A stretch of DNA of 64,000 nucleotides from Meloidogyne chitwoodi (taxonomy: Eukaryota > Nematoda > Chromadorea > Rhabditida > Meloidogynidae). How positions within the stretch are numbered: position 1 is the stretch's first letter; each line of letters opens with the position of its first letter. Positions 11,501-21,300 of the stretch are shown here, in pieces. The stretch is from NCBI GenBank assembly GCA_015183035.1, contig JACZZP010000006.1:2232001-2296000 (forward strand), in the 5' to 3' direction. The notes below the pieces were generated by a model. That model did not search any database. It saw only the letters and a program-made list of their open reading frames with translations, and was not told where the DNA came from. A program made the position numbers and the translations under genes.

Positions 11501-12744
11501 GTTGTTGTATAATTATTTAACCAATCTCCAGATTCTTTTTCTTCTTCAAAAATTTCGTCTATTTTCGAATATTTTATTTCCTAAAAAATTTTGTTAATTT
11601 TTAAAAGTCCAAAATTTTAAAAAGAAAACCTTAGGAATTGGCTCTTGTGAAGGCAATTGAAATTCAATATTTTCAACTGCTTCACTGGTATTTCCATAAA
11701 ACTCAATTATAGGTCTAAAAATTAAAGTTAAAAAAAAAATATTTTTTATACTCTGTCATTTCATCCTCTGGAAGATCTGAAGTTGTAGCAACGGAATAAT
11801 CATCACAAAATTTATTATTAAAAACAAAAAATCCAACATCACTTTTATCTGTTTCTAAAGCATCTTAAAAAACAAAAAAATAAATTAAAAAATTATTTAA
11901 AAACCTTGAGAAGATTGTTGTTCAGAATTTTCCTCAAATTTATTTCCACTAATATTTCCATCAAATAATTGAGGATTTTGTTCAATATTAAAAGGCAAAA
12001 TTTCTTCAACATTTTTTAGTACATTTTTTCTTGTCATTTCTTCTTTGTAAACATTTTGAGCTCTTTCATTTATTAATTTGACACGTTCTTTGTCAACACT
12101 AAAATTAAAAATTTTAATAAAATAATTCAAAAATTATTTTAATTCAGACAAGTCTCGTACTCAAAAATCAGATTAAAAGGACAAGAATTGGATCTTTTAT
12201 TGTCCTTTTAAGTCTTTTTTGAAGATTAAGGGATGAGAAAATTGGATCGAGAATTTTCGGTGGTTTTTGCCTTTCCCACCATTAACTCCCGATCATTTTA
12301 TTTTTCATTTTTTCAAGTTTTCGTTTTTAACTTTTTAAGATTCTCTAATCATTATTACCATTACAAAAAACTTCATTTAAAAAAAGTTTAGGGAAAAAGT
12401 CAAAAAATGTTGCCTTATGCTCTCCACAAATTTAGCTCAAATTTAAAAAATATAAAAAACCTCAAAACCTTCTGCGCAGCAATAGACTCAACTTTTACTA
12501 GAATTTCATTATTTTTTGACAATTTAATTGTTTTTCCTTTTTTGACATTTTGTAAACGTTCAAATCTTCTATTGAGTTCACGAATAAGTTGTTCTCTTTT
12601 ATATTTGGCTGTTATTAAAGGAGATAAAGAAGTAGAAGAAGAAGATTGATTAAATTGAATAATTAAATTTGTAGAAAATTTGGGAAAAAGGATATACTTG
12701 GAAACTCTATGAGAACAAAAAAATAATTTGAAGCAAAGAGGCAT
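8538..12744 (-). CDS. NOA1: NOA1-like mitochondrial circularly permuted GTPase
   Basis: The ATG at 12744 lies six bases after a ttttag acceptor, and the stop is at 8538. The N-terminus ([17 protein letters not shown]) is basic and hydrophobic, compatible with a mitochondrial presequence. A zinc-finger-like [10 protein letters not shown] plus ICRRC precede the GTPase domain. The G motifs occur in permuted order: [12 protein letters not shown] (G4) and [13 protein letters not shown] (G5), then GSTNAGKS (G1) and FDTPG (G3). The [15 protein letters not shown] segment follows the P-loop. This order, with the zinc motif before it, is the YqeH/NOA1 arrangement; NOA1 acts in mitochondrial ribosome assembly and translation. 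The C-terminus includes [19 protein letters not shown]. Introns carry two tRNA-like remnants. PIG-P lies 236 bp upstream and the sorting nexin 119 bp downstream on the same strand. Confidence 0.85.
8819..8908 (-). pseudogene. Degenerate tRNA-like sequence in NOA1 intron
   Basis: On the minus strand a D-arm-like AGCTAAGTGGTAG and a T-loop GTTCGAAC are recognisable, separated by an anticodon-like stretch and a long variable segment. The 5' and 3' acceptor strands do not pair, so this looks like a tRNA remnant or tRNA-derived element, not a working gene. Confidence 0.45.
10662..10734 (-). pseudogene. tRNA-like sequence with enlarged anticodon loop
   Basis: The minus strand has a good D arm (GTGTAATGGTTAACGC) and a perfect TCTGT/ACAGA anticodon stem enclosing CTTATAAA, which is eight bases instead of seven. 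The T loop TTCGATT is present, but the T stem and the acceptor stem each have mismatches. If read from position 33 the anticodon would be TAT (Ile). It sits in an intron of the NOA1 gene. Probably a pseudogene. Confidence 0.5.
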
Positions 12745-12871
12745 ATTTCTCTAAAATAATTTTAAAAAAGACACTTTATTGGCTTATAAAAATATTCAAT
12801 TGTCATAAATTAAAAAAACAAGGAGATACTAATAAAGATCACTAAAAAGGGGTCTGAAGGTTTAATTTATT

Positions 12872-12985
12872 GTCCTGGGCCAAGTTAAGATTTGAGCGTC
12901 AGGCAAACTCAAAATGTCCAAAAATGCTTGGGCCAGGAACTGAAAAACCGAGGATACGGCCAAGAACAAAAGCTAAATCTTAAAT
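12872..12985. repeat. Nested inverted repeat between PIG-P and NOA1
   Basis: TCCTGGGCCAAG near 12872 is mirrored by CTTGGGCCAGGA near 12930, and TTAAGATTTGAGC is mirrored by GCTAAATCTTAA at about 12971-12983. The element overlaps the 3' end of PIG-P. Confidence 0.45.
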
Positions 12986-13492
12986 CCTAACAGAGTAAAA
13001 ACTAAGGAATTCTAGTTCTGAACAAAACAATTTTCTTTTGTTGGCCCAATAATAATTTAAAAAAATAAACCAGTCAAGAAAGTCGTTGACCAAATAAAAA
13101 TTTCTCGAATTATGATCCTCAGTAAATAAAGAATTTAATCGCAACGCATTAAATGATAAAGAAATTAAAATATATGCAACTAAAATTAATGTTAAAATTA
13201 AATAATTAATTTAAAAAAACATACAAATAAAAAAAATTAAAGAAGAAGGGATTGCAACAGCCCAATATTTTGCTGGTAAATATGTCAAATGAAAATATGT
13301 TAGAAGACAATTTGGAATCTAAAAAAAAATTATTTAAAAAAATTATTAATTAAAAAATAAAACCAAAGCCCAACAGAGATAAATTATCAAAGAAATCCAA
13401 GAAGCCAAATAAAATACAAAACCGTAAATACCACGAGCCGGTTGTGGATTTGGTGAAGGATATTGAGCAATTTTTAGAAATTTTTTATTTAG
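12980..13492 (-). CDS. PIGP: PIG-P, GPI-GlcNAc transferase subunit P
   Basis: Three exons give RGIYGFVLYLASWISLIIYL, then LTYLPAKYWAVAIPSSLIFF, then LVAYILISLSFNALRLN with TEDHN. Two hydrophobic hairpins around the YLP-KYWAVA-P core are the signature of PIG-P, a small two-TM ER protein in the complex that adds GlcNAc to phosphatidylinositol, the first step of GPI anchor synthesis. The 5' end is odd: no in-frame ATG precedes the conserved part, and an in-frame TAA lies at 13493-13495 just after the only acceptor (ttttttag, 13497-13498). The 3' end may be the stop at 12980, or a splice near 13070 that would create a TGA at once. Confidence is high for family and low for the ends. Confidence 0.8.
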
Positions 13493-13552
13493 TTAACTAA
13501 AAAATAAAAAAATAAAATTTTCAGAATGAAAAAAAGTAAAAACATTGGATAA

Positions 13553-13623
13553 AAAAATATTGAGATTTAAAAAGTTGACATTATGAAATTTTAAATGTAA
13601 AAAATTTCAAAGTGTCAACTAAA
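13553..13623. repeat. GTTGACATT foldback element
   Basis: TTGAGATTTAAAAAGTTGAC with ATTATGAAATTTT is mirrored by AAATTTCAAAGTGTCAAC, forming an imperfect hairpin between PIG-P and the divergent SLC46-like gene. A related element lies at 44690-44760 just upstream of TAF1. Confidence 0.55.
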
Positions 13624-13826
13624 GCTAATACTTCAAAATATCTAAAATTTATTAAATTTTATCACTTTTCCCCATCATTTTGTATTATTTTATTTACTTT
13701 AAATACATTTTCTTCCTTTTTTATTTTGTTTAATCTTTTACAAACATTTTTTGATTAAAATAAAAGATAAAAATAAAATATATATTAAACTTTTAATTTA
13801 TTTAATTTTAAAAAGAGCTTAGAAAA

Positions 13827-16409
13827 ATGCCTGAAAATGATAATAATAATCAATCAAATTATTCAACTTTACCTACTTCAATTGAAACTGAAAAGAAGAA
13901 AATTTTACTTATTTTTGAACCTTTAATGGTATTTTTTTTTATTTTAATTTAAAAAATAATAATAAATCGAAAAAGTAAATCTGCGAGAAAAGAATAAAAC
14001 AGAGAGAGTGAGGTAAATAATGAAATAGAAAATTAGAGAGTGTAAGATATCAAAGTGTCAAATAATTAAAAATATTTTAAAACATCTAAACAATTTTAAT
14101 TTTAAATATTTTTATTTATTAAATATTTATTTTTTTTAAAGCTTTTATTTATGTTCACAACATTTGCAAAATTTCCAGTATTTCAATCTTTAATTTATGA
14201 AAAGGCCTGTTTAACTTCGGACCGATTTAATTCAACTATTTGTCAAAACATTTCTGCTATTCATAATGATGTACATCTTCAGAAAGAAGCAAACCTTTTA
14301 TTGGTATTTTTAAAAATATTTTTTTTCCCCAATTTTTTGCTTAGATTGCCTCAACTTTATGTTTATTTTTGCCATCCATTCCAACTGCTTTGTTGCTTGG
14401 AGCAAGTATTTTATTTAAAAAAAATAATTTAACTTTATTTATTTATTTTTTAACATTTTTATTTAAACCATATTTACATTTTTCAACAAAAAAAGTTTAT
14501 TTTTTCAAAAATAAAAATCATTTTCCACCAATGGGATTCGAACCTTTACCCTTTCTACAAGGAAAACTAAGCGTTTACCAGTTACACCAACTAGGAGCAT
14601 TGAGGAAAACTAATTTTTATTGGCTTATATAAATACAAGAAAAGTTTATTTTTCAGTGTTCGATTCTTGGAGTACTCGTAAATCATTGTTAATTCCATTA
14701 ATTGGTCTTTTACTTGCCGATTTAAATTATATTTTACAAAGTATTTGTTTGAATTGTTCTCCCTATTTATTATTAATTAGTGATTTATTTTTTGGTTTTA
14801 CGGGAGGATTTACTTCAATTATTGGTTTAATTAAATTTAAAAATTAAATTTTTAAATTTAATTTTTAAGGTATTTTCTTTGCTTATAGTGTTCGACTTAC
14901 ACCATCTACATTTCGTCCCACTCGAGTAAAAATAAAATTAAAAAAAAATAAAACATTTTTTTATTTTTAATTTTTTCAGATGGCGCTAATGGAGGGTAGT
15001 ATGGGGTTGGGTGGTATGTGTGGATATTTGTTATCAGGCCAACTTAGACAGTAAAATAAAAATAAAATAAAAAATAATTTAAAATACCAAACATTTTAAA
15101 AATATCAAAATTCTTTAATTTTTAAAATTTAGACTTATCGGCTTCGCCTGGTTTTTCCTTCTTTTATTAATTATACATTTAATAATATTCATCAAAATAT
15201 TATTTTTTTGTAAAGAATTAATAAATAAACAAGAAGAAATAACTGAAGAAGAAGAAGAAAATATTCAATCAACTAATTTTTTATTTTTATTAAAAAAAAG
15301 ATTTTTGGATATTTTACAAATTTTTAAAACTGAAAGAGATTTAAATTTACAAAAATATTTAAATATTATTTTTATTGTTTTATTGGTAAAAGAAAAAAAT
15401 TATTAATTTAAAAAAAAAAAAATTTTTATTTTTTAATTTTTCCCCTTTAGGTTGAATTTATTTGTTTTTCTGGTTTAATGGATATTTTATTTTCTTTTCT
15501 TCGTTTTCAACTTAAATGGACAGATAAAGAATATGGCTGGTTTAATGGTATTGATACTGGTTCTGCGAGTCTTTGTGTAAAATAAAAAGGACATTAGAGT
15601 CTGGGAAATTTTTTTTAAATTTTTAATATTATTAGAGTCTTTGTTTTTGAATTTCGACATATTTCGACAGTTTCGAATTTTTCGACATTTAGGGTTCGAA
15701 CTCGAAAATTTCGAATTTTTTCTTATCCCCCAGACTCTAAATGTCATCTTTTTTAATTTATTTTTTTTAAAAAAAGATTATTTTACTGTATCCATTGCTA
15801 CAAAGGAGAATTGGAATTAGTAATCTACATTTGGCATTATTTGGTCTTTTAAGCAAAATTGGATCAATTATTATTTTAGCATTTACTACATCTACAATAA
15901 TTGCCTTTTTATCTATTTTTCTTTCTATTTTTGGTCGTTTTGTTCCTACTGGATTAAGGTTTAAAATTTGGGTACATTAGAGTCTTAAAATGAAAACTTA
16001 ATTTTATGGTGCTTTTTTGAGTCAATTTTTTAATTGAGACTCAAATGTCCTAAATTCTAAAATAAAATTTTTGAGACTCTAATGTCACAATATTTTTTAC
16101 TAAAATTTAGAACAATGGCAAGTTCTTGTGTTAGTGTTAGCGAACAGGGTAAATTAAATAAAATTAAATAAATTTTTAAATAAAGGCAAAATATTTGCAT
16201 TAATGTCATTACTACAATCTTTGGGTTATTTAATTGCTTCTCCTTTATTTAATGGAATTTACCCTTTTACTCTGTCTTTTTTCCCTGGTACAATGCTTTT
16301 GGTGGTTGCAACTCTTTTAATTTTGCCTGTTGGATTTCTCATGTTTTATTTATTTATTTTTTAAATAATTTATTTTTTTAGTTATTTGGATGTAAAAAAA
16401 TTTATTTAA
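13827..16409 (+). CDS. SLC46-like major facilitator transporter
   Basis: The start ATG at 13827 gives MPENDNNNQSNYSTLPTSIE followed by KKILLIFEPLM. Exons then encode a first TM with ALLFMFTTFAKFPVFQSLIY, a lumenal Cys/Asn-rich loop, and LPSIPTALLLGAMFDSWSTR, the loop 2-3 motif of the SLC46 family (usually GAWSDR.GRK). IPLIGLLLADLNY, SDLFFGFTGGF, RPTRMALMEGSMGLGGMCGY and a central hydrophilic loop with EEITEEEEEN follow, and the C-terminal half includes WTDKEYGWFNGIDTG and LLQSLGYLIASPLFNGIYP. About 12 TM segments are expected. Family members move folates or other small solutes across plasma or lysosomal membranes; the substrate here is unknown. Introns carry a tRNA-like repeat (14406-14657) and two ACATTAGAGTCT elements. 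Confidence 0.8.
14425..14640 (-). repeat. tRNA-related dispersed repeat, copy A (in SLC46-like intron)
   Basis: This copy lies in the 252 bp intron 14406-14657. On the minus strand a tRNA-like core starts GCTCCTAGTTGGTGTAACTG and ends with T-loop GTTCGAATCCC. AT-rich tails on both sides match a second copy at 16928-17115 almost base for base, so the duplicated unit is larger than a tRNA. The acceptor and anticodon stems do not pair well. Confidence 0.65.
15590..15745. mobile_element. ACATTAGAGTCT short inverted-repeat element 1
   Basis: GGACATTAGAGTCTGGGAAA on the left is mirrored by CCCCCAGACTCTAAATGTC on the right in an SLC46-like gene intron. The interior holds repeated TTTCGACA / TTCGAATTTT motifs. 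The layout is typical of a MITE; no coding sequence is visible. Confidence 0.6.
15970..16095. mobile_element. ACATTAGAGTCT short inverted-repeat element 2
   Basis: TACATTAGAGTCTTAAAATG on the left and TTTTTGAGACTCTAATGTCA on the right frame a further inner pair, TTGAGTCAATT and AATTGAGACTCAA. It lies in the next intron of the SLC46-like gene. Confidence 0.6.
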
Positions 16410-16457
16410 TTAATTGAGAATGAAGGAAGAAAAAAATTAAAAAATATAATTATTTTA

Positions 16458-16905
16458 GGTACTTTCCTGTTATCTCCCCCCATTCCTTTTTCAACTCAAA
16501 ATGGTCAATGGACATAATGGTCAAAAATTCATTAATAAGGATTAAATTAACTAGTAAGTATTTATGAAAAATGAAGGAAAAATAAAACATTATTTCGGAG
16601 GCCAAATGTCAGAAATGTTTTTAAGACTCCATTCAAAAAAGCTTTCATCTTTCGCTTCTTGTCTGCACATAAATTCTGCTAAATAACTTTCCAAATGATG
16701 CCTTGCCGTGCCCCGATGTTTTTTATTTCTCCACTTCGCTGAACCCCAAAGTCTCTCAATCTTTTGAGTTTAGCAGCAGATTCTGGATCATATGTATTTA
16801 TGTATATAAATATTAATTTAATCCTTATTAATGAATTTTTGACCATTATGTCCATTGACCATTTTGAGTTGAAAAAGGAATGGGGGGAGATAACAGGAAA
16901 GTACC
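16458..16905. mobile_element. Merlin/IS1016-like DNA transposon, internally deleted
   Basis: A 448 bp element with 93 bp terminal inverted repeats that appear identical (16458-16550 and 16813-16905), beginning GGTACTTTCCTGTTATC. It is flanked by an 8 bp direct duplication TTATTTTA on both sides. The interior encodes the C-terminal part of an ISXO2-like transposase on the minus strand (separate entry). An 8-9 bp target duplication with this transposase type is what is known for Merlin elements. The identical arms suggest recent insertion. The GGTCAATGGACATAATGGTC core is shared with the short MITEs at 5.5-7.5 kb. It lies just after the SLC46-like stop codon. Confidence 0.8.
16590..16769 (-). 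pseudogene. ISXO2/Merlin-like transposase C-terminal fragment
   Basis: About 59 codons are open before a TAA at 16590. They include IERLWGSAKWRNKK, HRGTARHHLESYLAEFM and a C-terminus EWSLKNISDIWPPK. The IE-W-S-K-R-HRG-HHL-YL-EFM-R pattern is typical of the end of the DDE domain of IS1595/ISXO2-type transposases, where the glutamate of the IE pair is the probable third catalytic residue. The frame is closed by a stop just upstream, and the first two catalytic aspartates and the DNA-binding part are missing, so the copy cannot make a working transposase. Confidence 0.75.
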
Positions 16906-16927
16906 TTATTTTAAAATATACTTAAAA

Positions 16928-17115
16928 TAATTTAATTTTATTTATTTATTTTTTAACATTTTTTAACAAAAAAAAAGTATTTTTTTTCAAAAATAAAATC
17001 ATTTTCCACCAATGGGATTCGAACCTTTACCCACTCTACAAGGAAAACTAAGCGTTTACCAGTTACACCAACTAGGAGCATTGAGGAAAACTAATTTTTA
17101 TTGGCTTATATAAAA
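16928..17115 (-). repeat. tRNA-related dispersed repeat, copy B
   Basis: This is nearly identical to copy A at 14425-14640, including the tRNA-like core and the flanking AT tails, with small indels in the tails. It lies 23 bp beyond the Merlin-like element and just downstream of the cysteine-rich gene. Confidence 0.65.
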
Positions 17116-17166
17116 TACAAAAATGTATTAAAATTAATAGAGTAAAAATTTCAAATTTTAAAAATT

Positions 17167-17916
17167 TTAATTCTTACTTTTTGTTTCATTATCCAATACT
17201 TTTGTGCATCTATGTGATTTTCCACTACATTTCCACTTTTTTGGACAATCTTTGTCTTTCATACAGGCTTTGGGGAAGCATTTACCCATCTTTTGAAGAA
17301 CAAAAAAGTTTAAAATAATTAATTTTTCTTAAAATTTCTACCCGACATGGCCATTCATTTTCACAGTCCTTTTTACTATGACATTCTAAAAAAATAAAAA
17401 ATATAATTTTAATTATTTTTATTTTACCAATTCTTCTACATTTTGTAAGGAAGCAGCTCCACCCTATGGGGCAATCCCCTGGCTTTTTACATTTCTAAAA
17501 AATTATTTTAAAAAATTTGTTTATATAATTTTACTTCAGGGCAATGAGGACAACAATTATTATCAGAAATTGGACATGCATTTTTTACACAAACAAAATT
17601 GTTTTGACAAATATATCCGTTTGGACAGTGCCCTTTGTAAAAACAACGTTTAGTGCATAATTTACGAAGACAAATAAATTCTTTAAAAAAATTAAAAATA
17701 TTTAATTAAAGAATATTTTTAACCTTTTGGACATGTTCCAATACCAGAATATGTACAATTACGTCCTTGAATTTCTAATAATTTATTTTCTTTATTTTCT
17801 CCATTTAATGAATTAATTAACACACAAATTACCTTAAATTAATTTATTAAAAAATAATTTATAAAAAAAATTTTTTTTAAACTAACCATAAAATTATAAA
17901 ATAAATAAATCATCAT
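17167..17916 (-). CDS. Small cysteine-rich secreted protein
   Basis: The first exon MMIYLFYNFM continues into VICVLINSLNGENK, giving a short signal peptide. The mature part (about 130 residues) is a chain of C-x(5-6)-C modules: NCTYSGIGTCPK, CLRKLCTKRCFYKGHCPNGY, CCPHCPEKCKKPGDCPIG, ECHSKKDCENEWPCRDGKC and CMKDKDCPKKWKCSGKSHRC. Each short exon holds roughly one module. The pattern resembles EB-module or other disulfide-rich repeats of nematode secreted proteins, but no named family is recognised. The stop is at 17167. Root-knot nematodes secrete many such proteins from gland cells, so an effector role is possible but not shown. It lies about 450 bp downstream of the extended synaptotagmin gene on the same strand. 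Confidence 0.7.
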
Positions 17917-18099
17917 TTTTCTTTTTGAATAAAATAAAAATAAAGAAAAAATCTTTTTATTTTATATAAAAAATATTATTCATCTTTTTTTATTAACATT
18001 TAAAAATGAGTAACATTTTTGTTCATTATTTTTGTATACAAAAATGTCAAATAAAAAATACTTTTTGTTATTAAATATTAATTTTATTAAAATAATCCA

Positions 18100-18182
18100 C
18101 CAGTTGGAATCGAACCCAACACCTAAAAGAGAGAAATTACACTTCTAGGCGAAGCGTTAGTCCACTACACCATTCCACCTCA
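18100..18182 (-). pseudogene. Degenerate tRNA-like sequence
   Basis: The minus strand shows a D-arm-like GTGTAGTGGACTAACGC, a CTTC/GAAG hairpin at the anticodon position, and GTTGG/CCAAC around a GTTCGATT loop. There is an extra stretch between the hairpin and the T arm, and the acceptor strands do not pair. It is the only notable feature between the cysteine-rich gene and the extended synaptotagmin gene. Confidence 0.45.
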
Positions 18183-18365
18183 CATTAAGTTTGTTAATTT
18201 AAATAAACTTAGTTTAACTAAAAAAGGTTAAAATATATTAATTTAATCTTTAACAAGGAAAAATAAGGGAATAACAATTAAAAATTAAAAAAAAAATAAA
18301 AATGCAAAAAAATTTCTTTTTTAATTAAAAAATTTTAATAGAATTTTTTAAATATTTTTAGTAAA

Positions 18366-21300
18366 CTAATTTGTTAATTCAAGCCATAAATTGTTAATAT
18401 TTGGATTTTCTGGATCCACAGTTTTTAGAGGAATTTCTACCTGAAAAATAAATAAATAAAAATTAATAAAAAATTTTAAAATTTTACCATTCCAAGGATT
18501 GGTGTTTTTTCAAAAATTCCATAATTTTTTGCGTCTTTTACAATTAACTAAATTAATTAAATTTAATTTTATTAAATTAAAAAAAACATTTAATTTAAAT
18601 TTGGACAATTCTGTTGAATATAAGCCAAATTCAAAGCTTAAAAAATTAATTTAAATTAAACTAATAATTTTTAAATTTTTACATTTCATTAAATATTGGA
18701 TTTAAACAATTTTCAATTATTTTAGTTTGCTTCTTTTTTCTTCCTTTTTTAGGGGTTAAATCTCCTCCTTCTTTTTTGTTTTCAATTAAAAATAAATTAA
18801 TATAAGGATCTGCATTTCCATCTTTACTTATTGGCAAAAGACCTCTTTAAAATAATTTTTTAAAAATAAAAAAATAAAAATAAATATTTACGTCACTTCA
18901 ATAATTTTAACAACCAAATTAAACTGTTCTTTATCATAATTTAATTCAATATTTATTTTTCCTAATGTTAGGGAAGAATTACTAAGATGCTTTCTATAAT
19001 TTAAAAAAATTTAAAAAATATTTTTAAAAATTAAAAAAATATTTTTTAAAATTAAAAAAAAAACCTTTTTAAATATTTTTGTCCAATCATTTTCCCCAAA
19101 AAATGTCCTTTTAATTTTTTAGAATTATATGAAGATGTTTTTGAAATTTCAGAAGCTGCTGATTCAGGTCTAATTAAAAGACCTTCAGTTGTTGAAAATT
19201 TAGTAATTGAATTTTTTGGAGAATTTAAAATAGAATTATTATTATTTTGTTGATTATTATTAATTCCATTTTTTAAAATTGAATTATTATTTTCTATTAT
19301 TTGTTGAGTATCCTTTTTTTAAATTAATTAAAAAATAAATTAAAAATAATACAAAATTTTAAAATTAAAAAAAAATTAATTAATTTAAATAAAAACCAAA
19401 AGAGTTGAATCCGAAGAATGACTACCACAACCATTTCCTCTCTCAATATGAGCATCTAAAAATAATTAAAAAAATAATAATTATTTATTTTAAATATTTA
19501 CTAGTTCCATAAGCCATTTCTTTTGTTTCCAAAATATTTTTTGATGGAGAAAAAAACTAAAAAAAAAAATAAAAAAAACTTAAAAAAAATTAACTCTTAA
19601 TCGAATAGTTAAAATAATAGGAGAAGAATGAACTCCATGTTGTAAATATAATGTTTGTTGGGTTAATTCCATGTTAGGTTCACGCAAAATTACAGTAATC
19701 GGTATTTTTAGTTCTCCTAGTTCATATTTAGTTCCATCATCTATAGCTTTGATTTTTAATTCTTGTCCTTCAGGTTGTTTAACAAAAAAGTTGAATTTGC
19801 ACTGAAAATAGAGAAAAATTAAATATAAAGGGATAGTTCTCAATAAATTAAGAGAAATTAGAGAAGTTAGAGAAAATAAACTGAATACAAAAAATAAACT
19901 TGAAATAGAAAAATAAATATAAAATAAACTTGAAATACAATACTACTAGTTATTTTATAACCTGATAGAGTGGATTAGTAGTTCTTGTTTTCACAAAACT
20001 TTTCTGCGTTGTTAGTCCGAGCGAAAATTCTATTAGAGGCGAAGGTTCAAGATTAGCTTTTGGATACTAAAAAAAATTAAATTATTAAATTTTAAATAAA
20101 TTTACGGGTAAATCAGAAACTGAATCCAAAAATATCATTAATAAAGCTGGATGCATTGGTTTATCAGCACCCAACCATTCACTCTCCCATTCATCCCTTT
20201 GTTTATCTACTGGATTTTTGCTTAAATTAAGCCAACAAACTTTAATATTTAATTCTCCATGTTTACAACCTTCAAGTTGATACCACTAAATAATTAAAAT
20301 AAATTAATTAAAAAATTATTTATTTAATTAATTACTTTTTCAATTTCACCAGTCTGACGGACAATATCAAGGGGAAGAGATAATCTCCCTAATTCTTCAT
20401 CTGCCCCAGTCAAATCTTTATCAAAAAGTTCTATCCTTAAACGTTGTCCAGAGGCTTGATCTACAACAGCCTCAAAACATTCATTAAAAGTTGGGTTAAG
20501 GTTATCGTTGATTACTTTTGTTTGGAAAAGTTGAGAACCGACTGTAAAAATTACAAAAATAAACTTAAAATTACAAAACAAACGTTGTATTTCACAATAG
20601 GGATCGCTAAGGTTTTTTTTATTAAAAAAAGTTCTGTCTTTATTTTCCAAATTCCTTGCTTGAATAATTTTAAGCCTGACAATACCCTGTAAATAATTAA
20701 ATATTATTATTATTTTCTTTCATTTACATCAGGTTCAGGAAAATAAAGTTGAGAAACATCAATATTAGGTGCAAGAGGAAAAACAATTTTATTAGGTAAA
20801 ACAGCCAAATTAGCCAATTGTAAATTTATAATAGAACGGATTGCATCTATTAATCCAGGTAATTGAACAAATTCACCTATTCCAGTTAGTATAAAATCAA
20901 ATTTTGGTAATTCAATAAATGAACCAGAGATTCCTCCAATCCTTTATATAAAAAATTTTTTTAATGTTAAAAAAAATAATATGTATAAACATTGGAGGAT
21001 GTGGAAGTAAAGGTTGGAGTGTACAACGAAGTTTACCAGATAACTGTAAAATTAAACTTTAAATATATAAAAATAAAAATAGAATATAAAAATAAACTTA
21101 TAATATAAAAATAAACTTGAATATATAAAGATAGAATATAAAAATAAACTTAGACTACAAAAATAAAATACAAAAATAAACTTAAAATACAAAAATAAAC
21201 TTAAAATACAAAAATAAACTTAAAATACAAAAATAAATACAAAAATAAGCTTAACATACCACAATTTGTTTTAATCCTCCCTTAAAACCACAAGCCTGTA

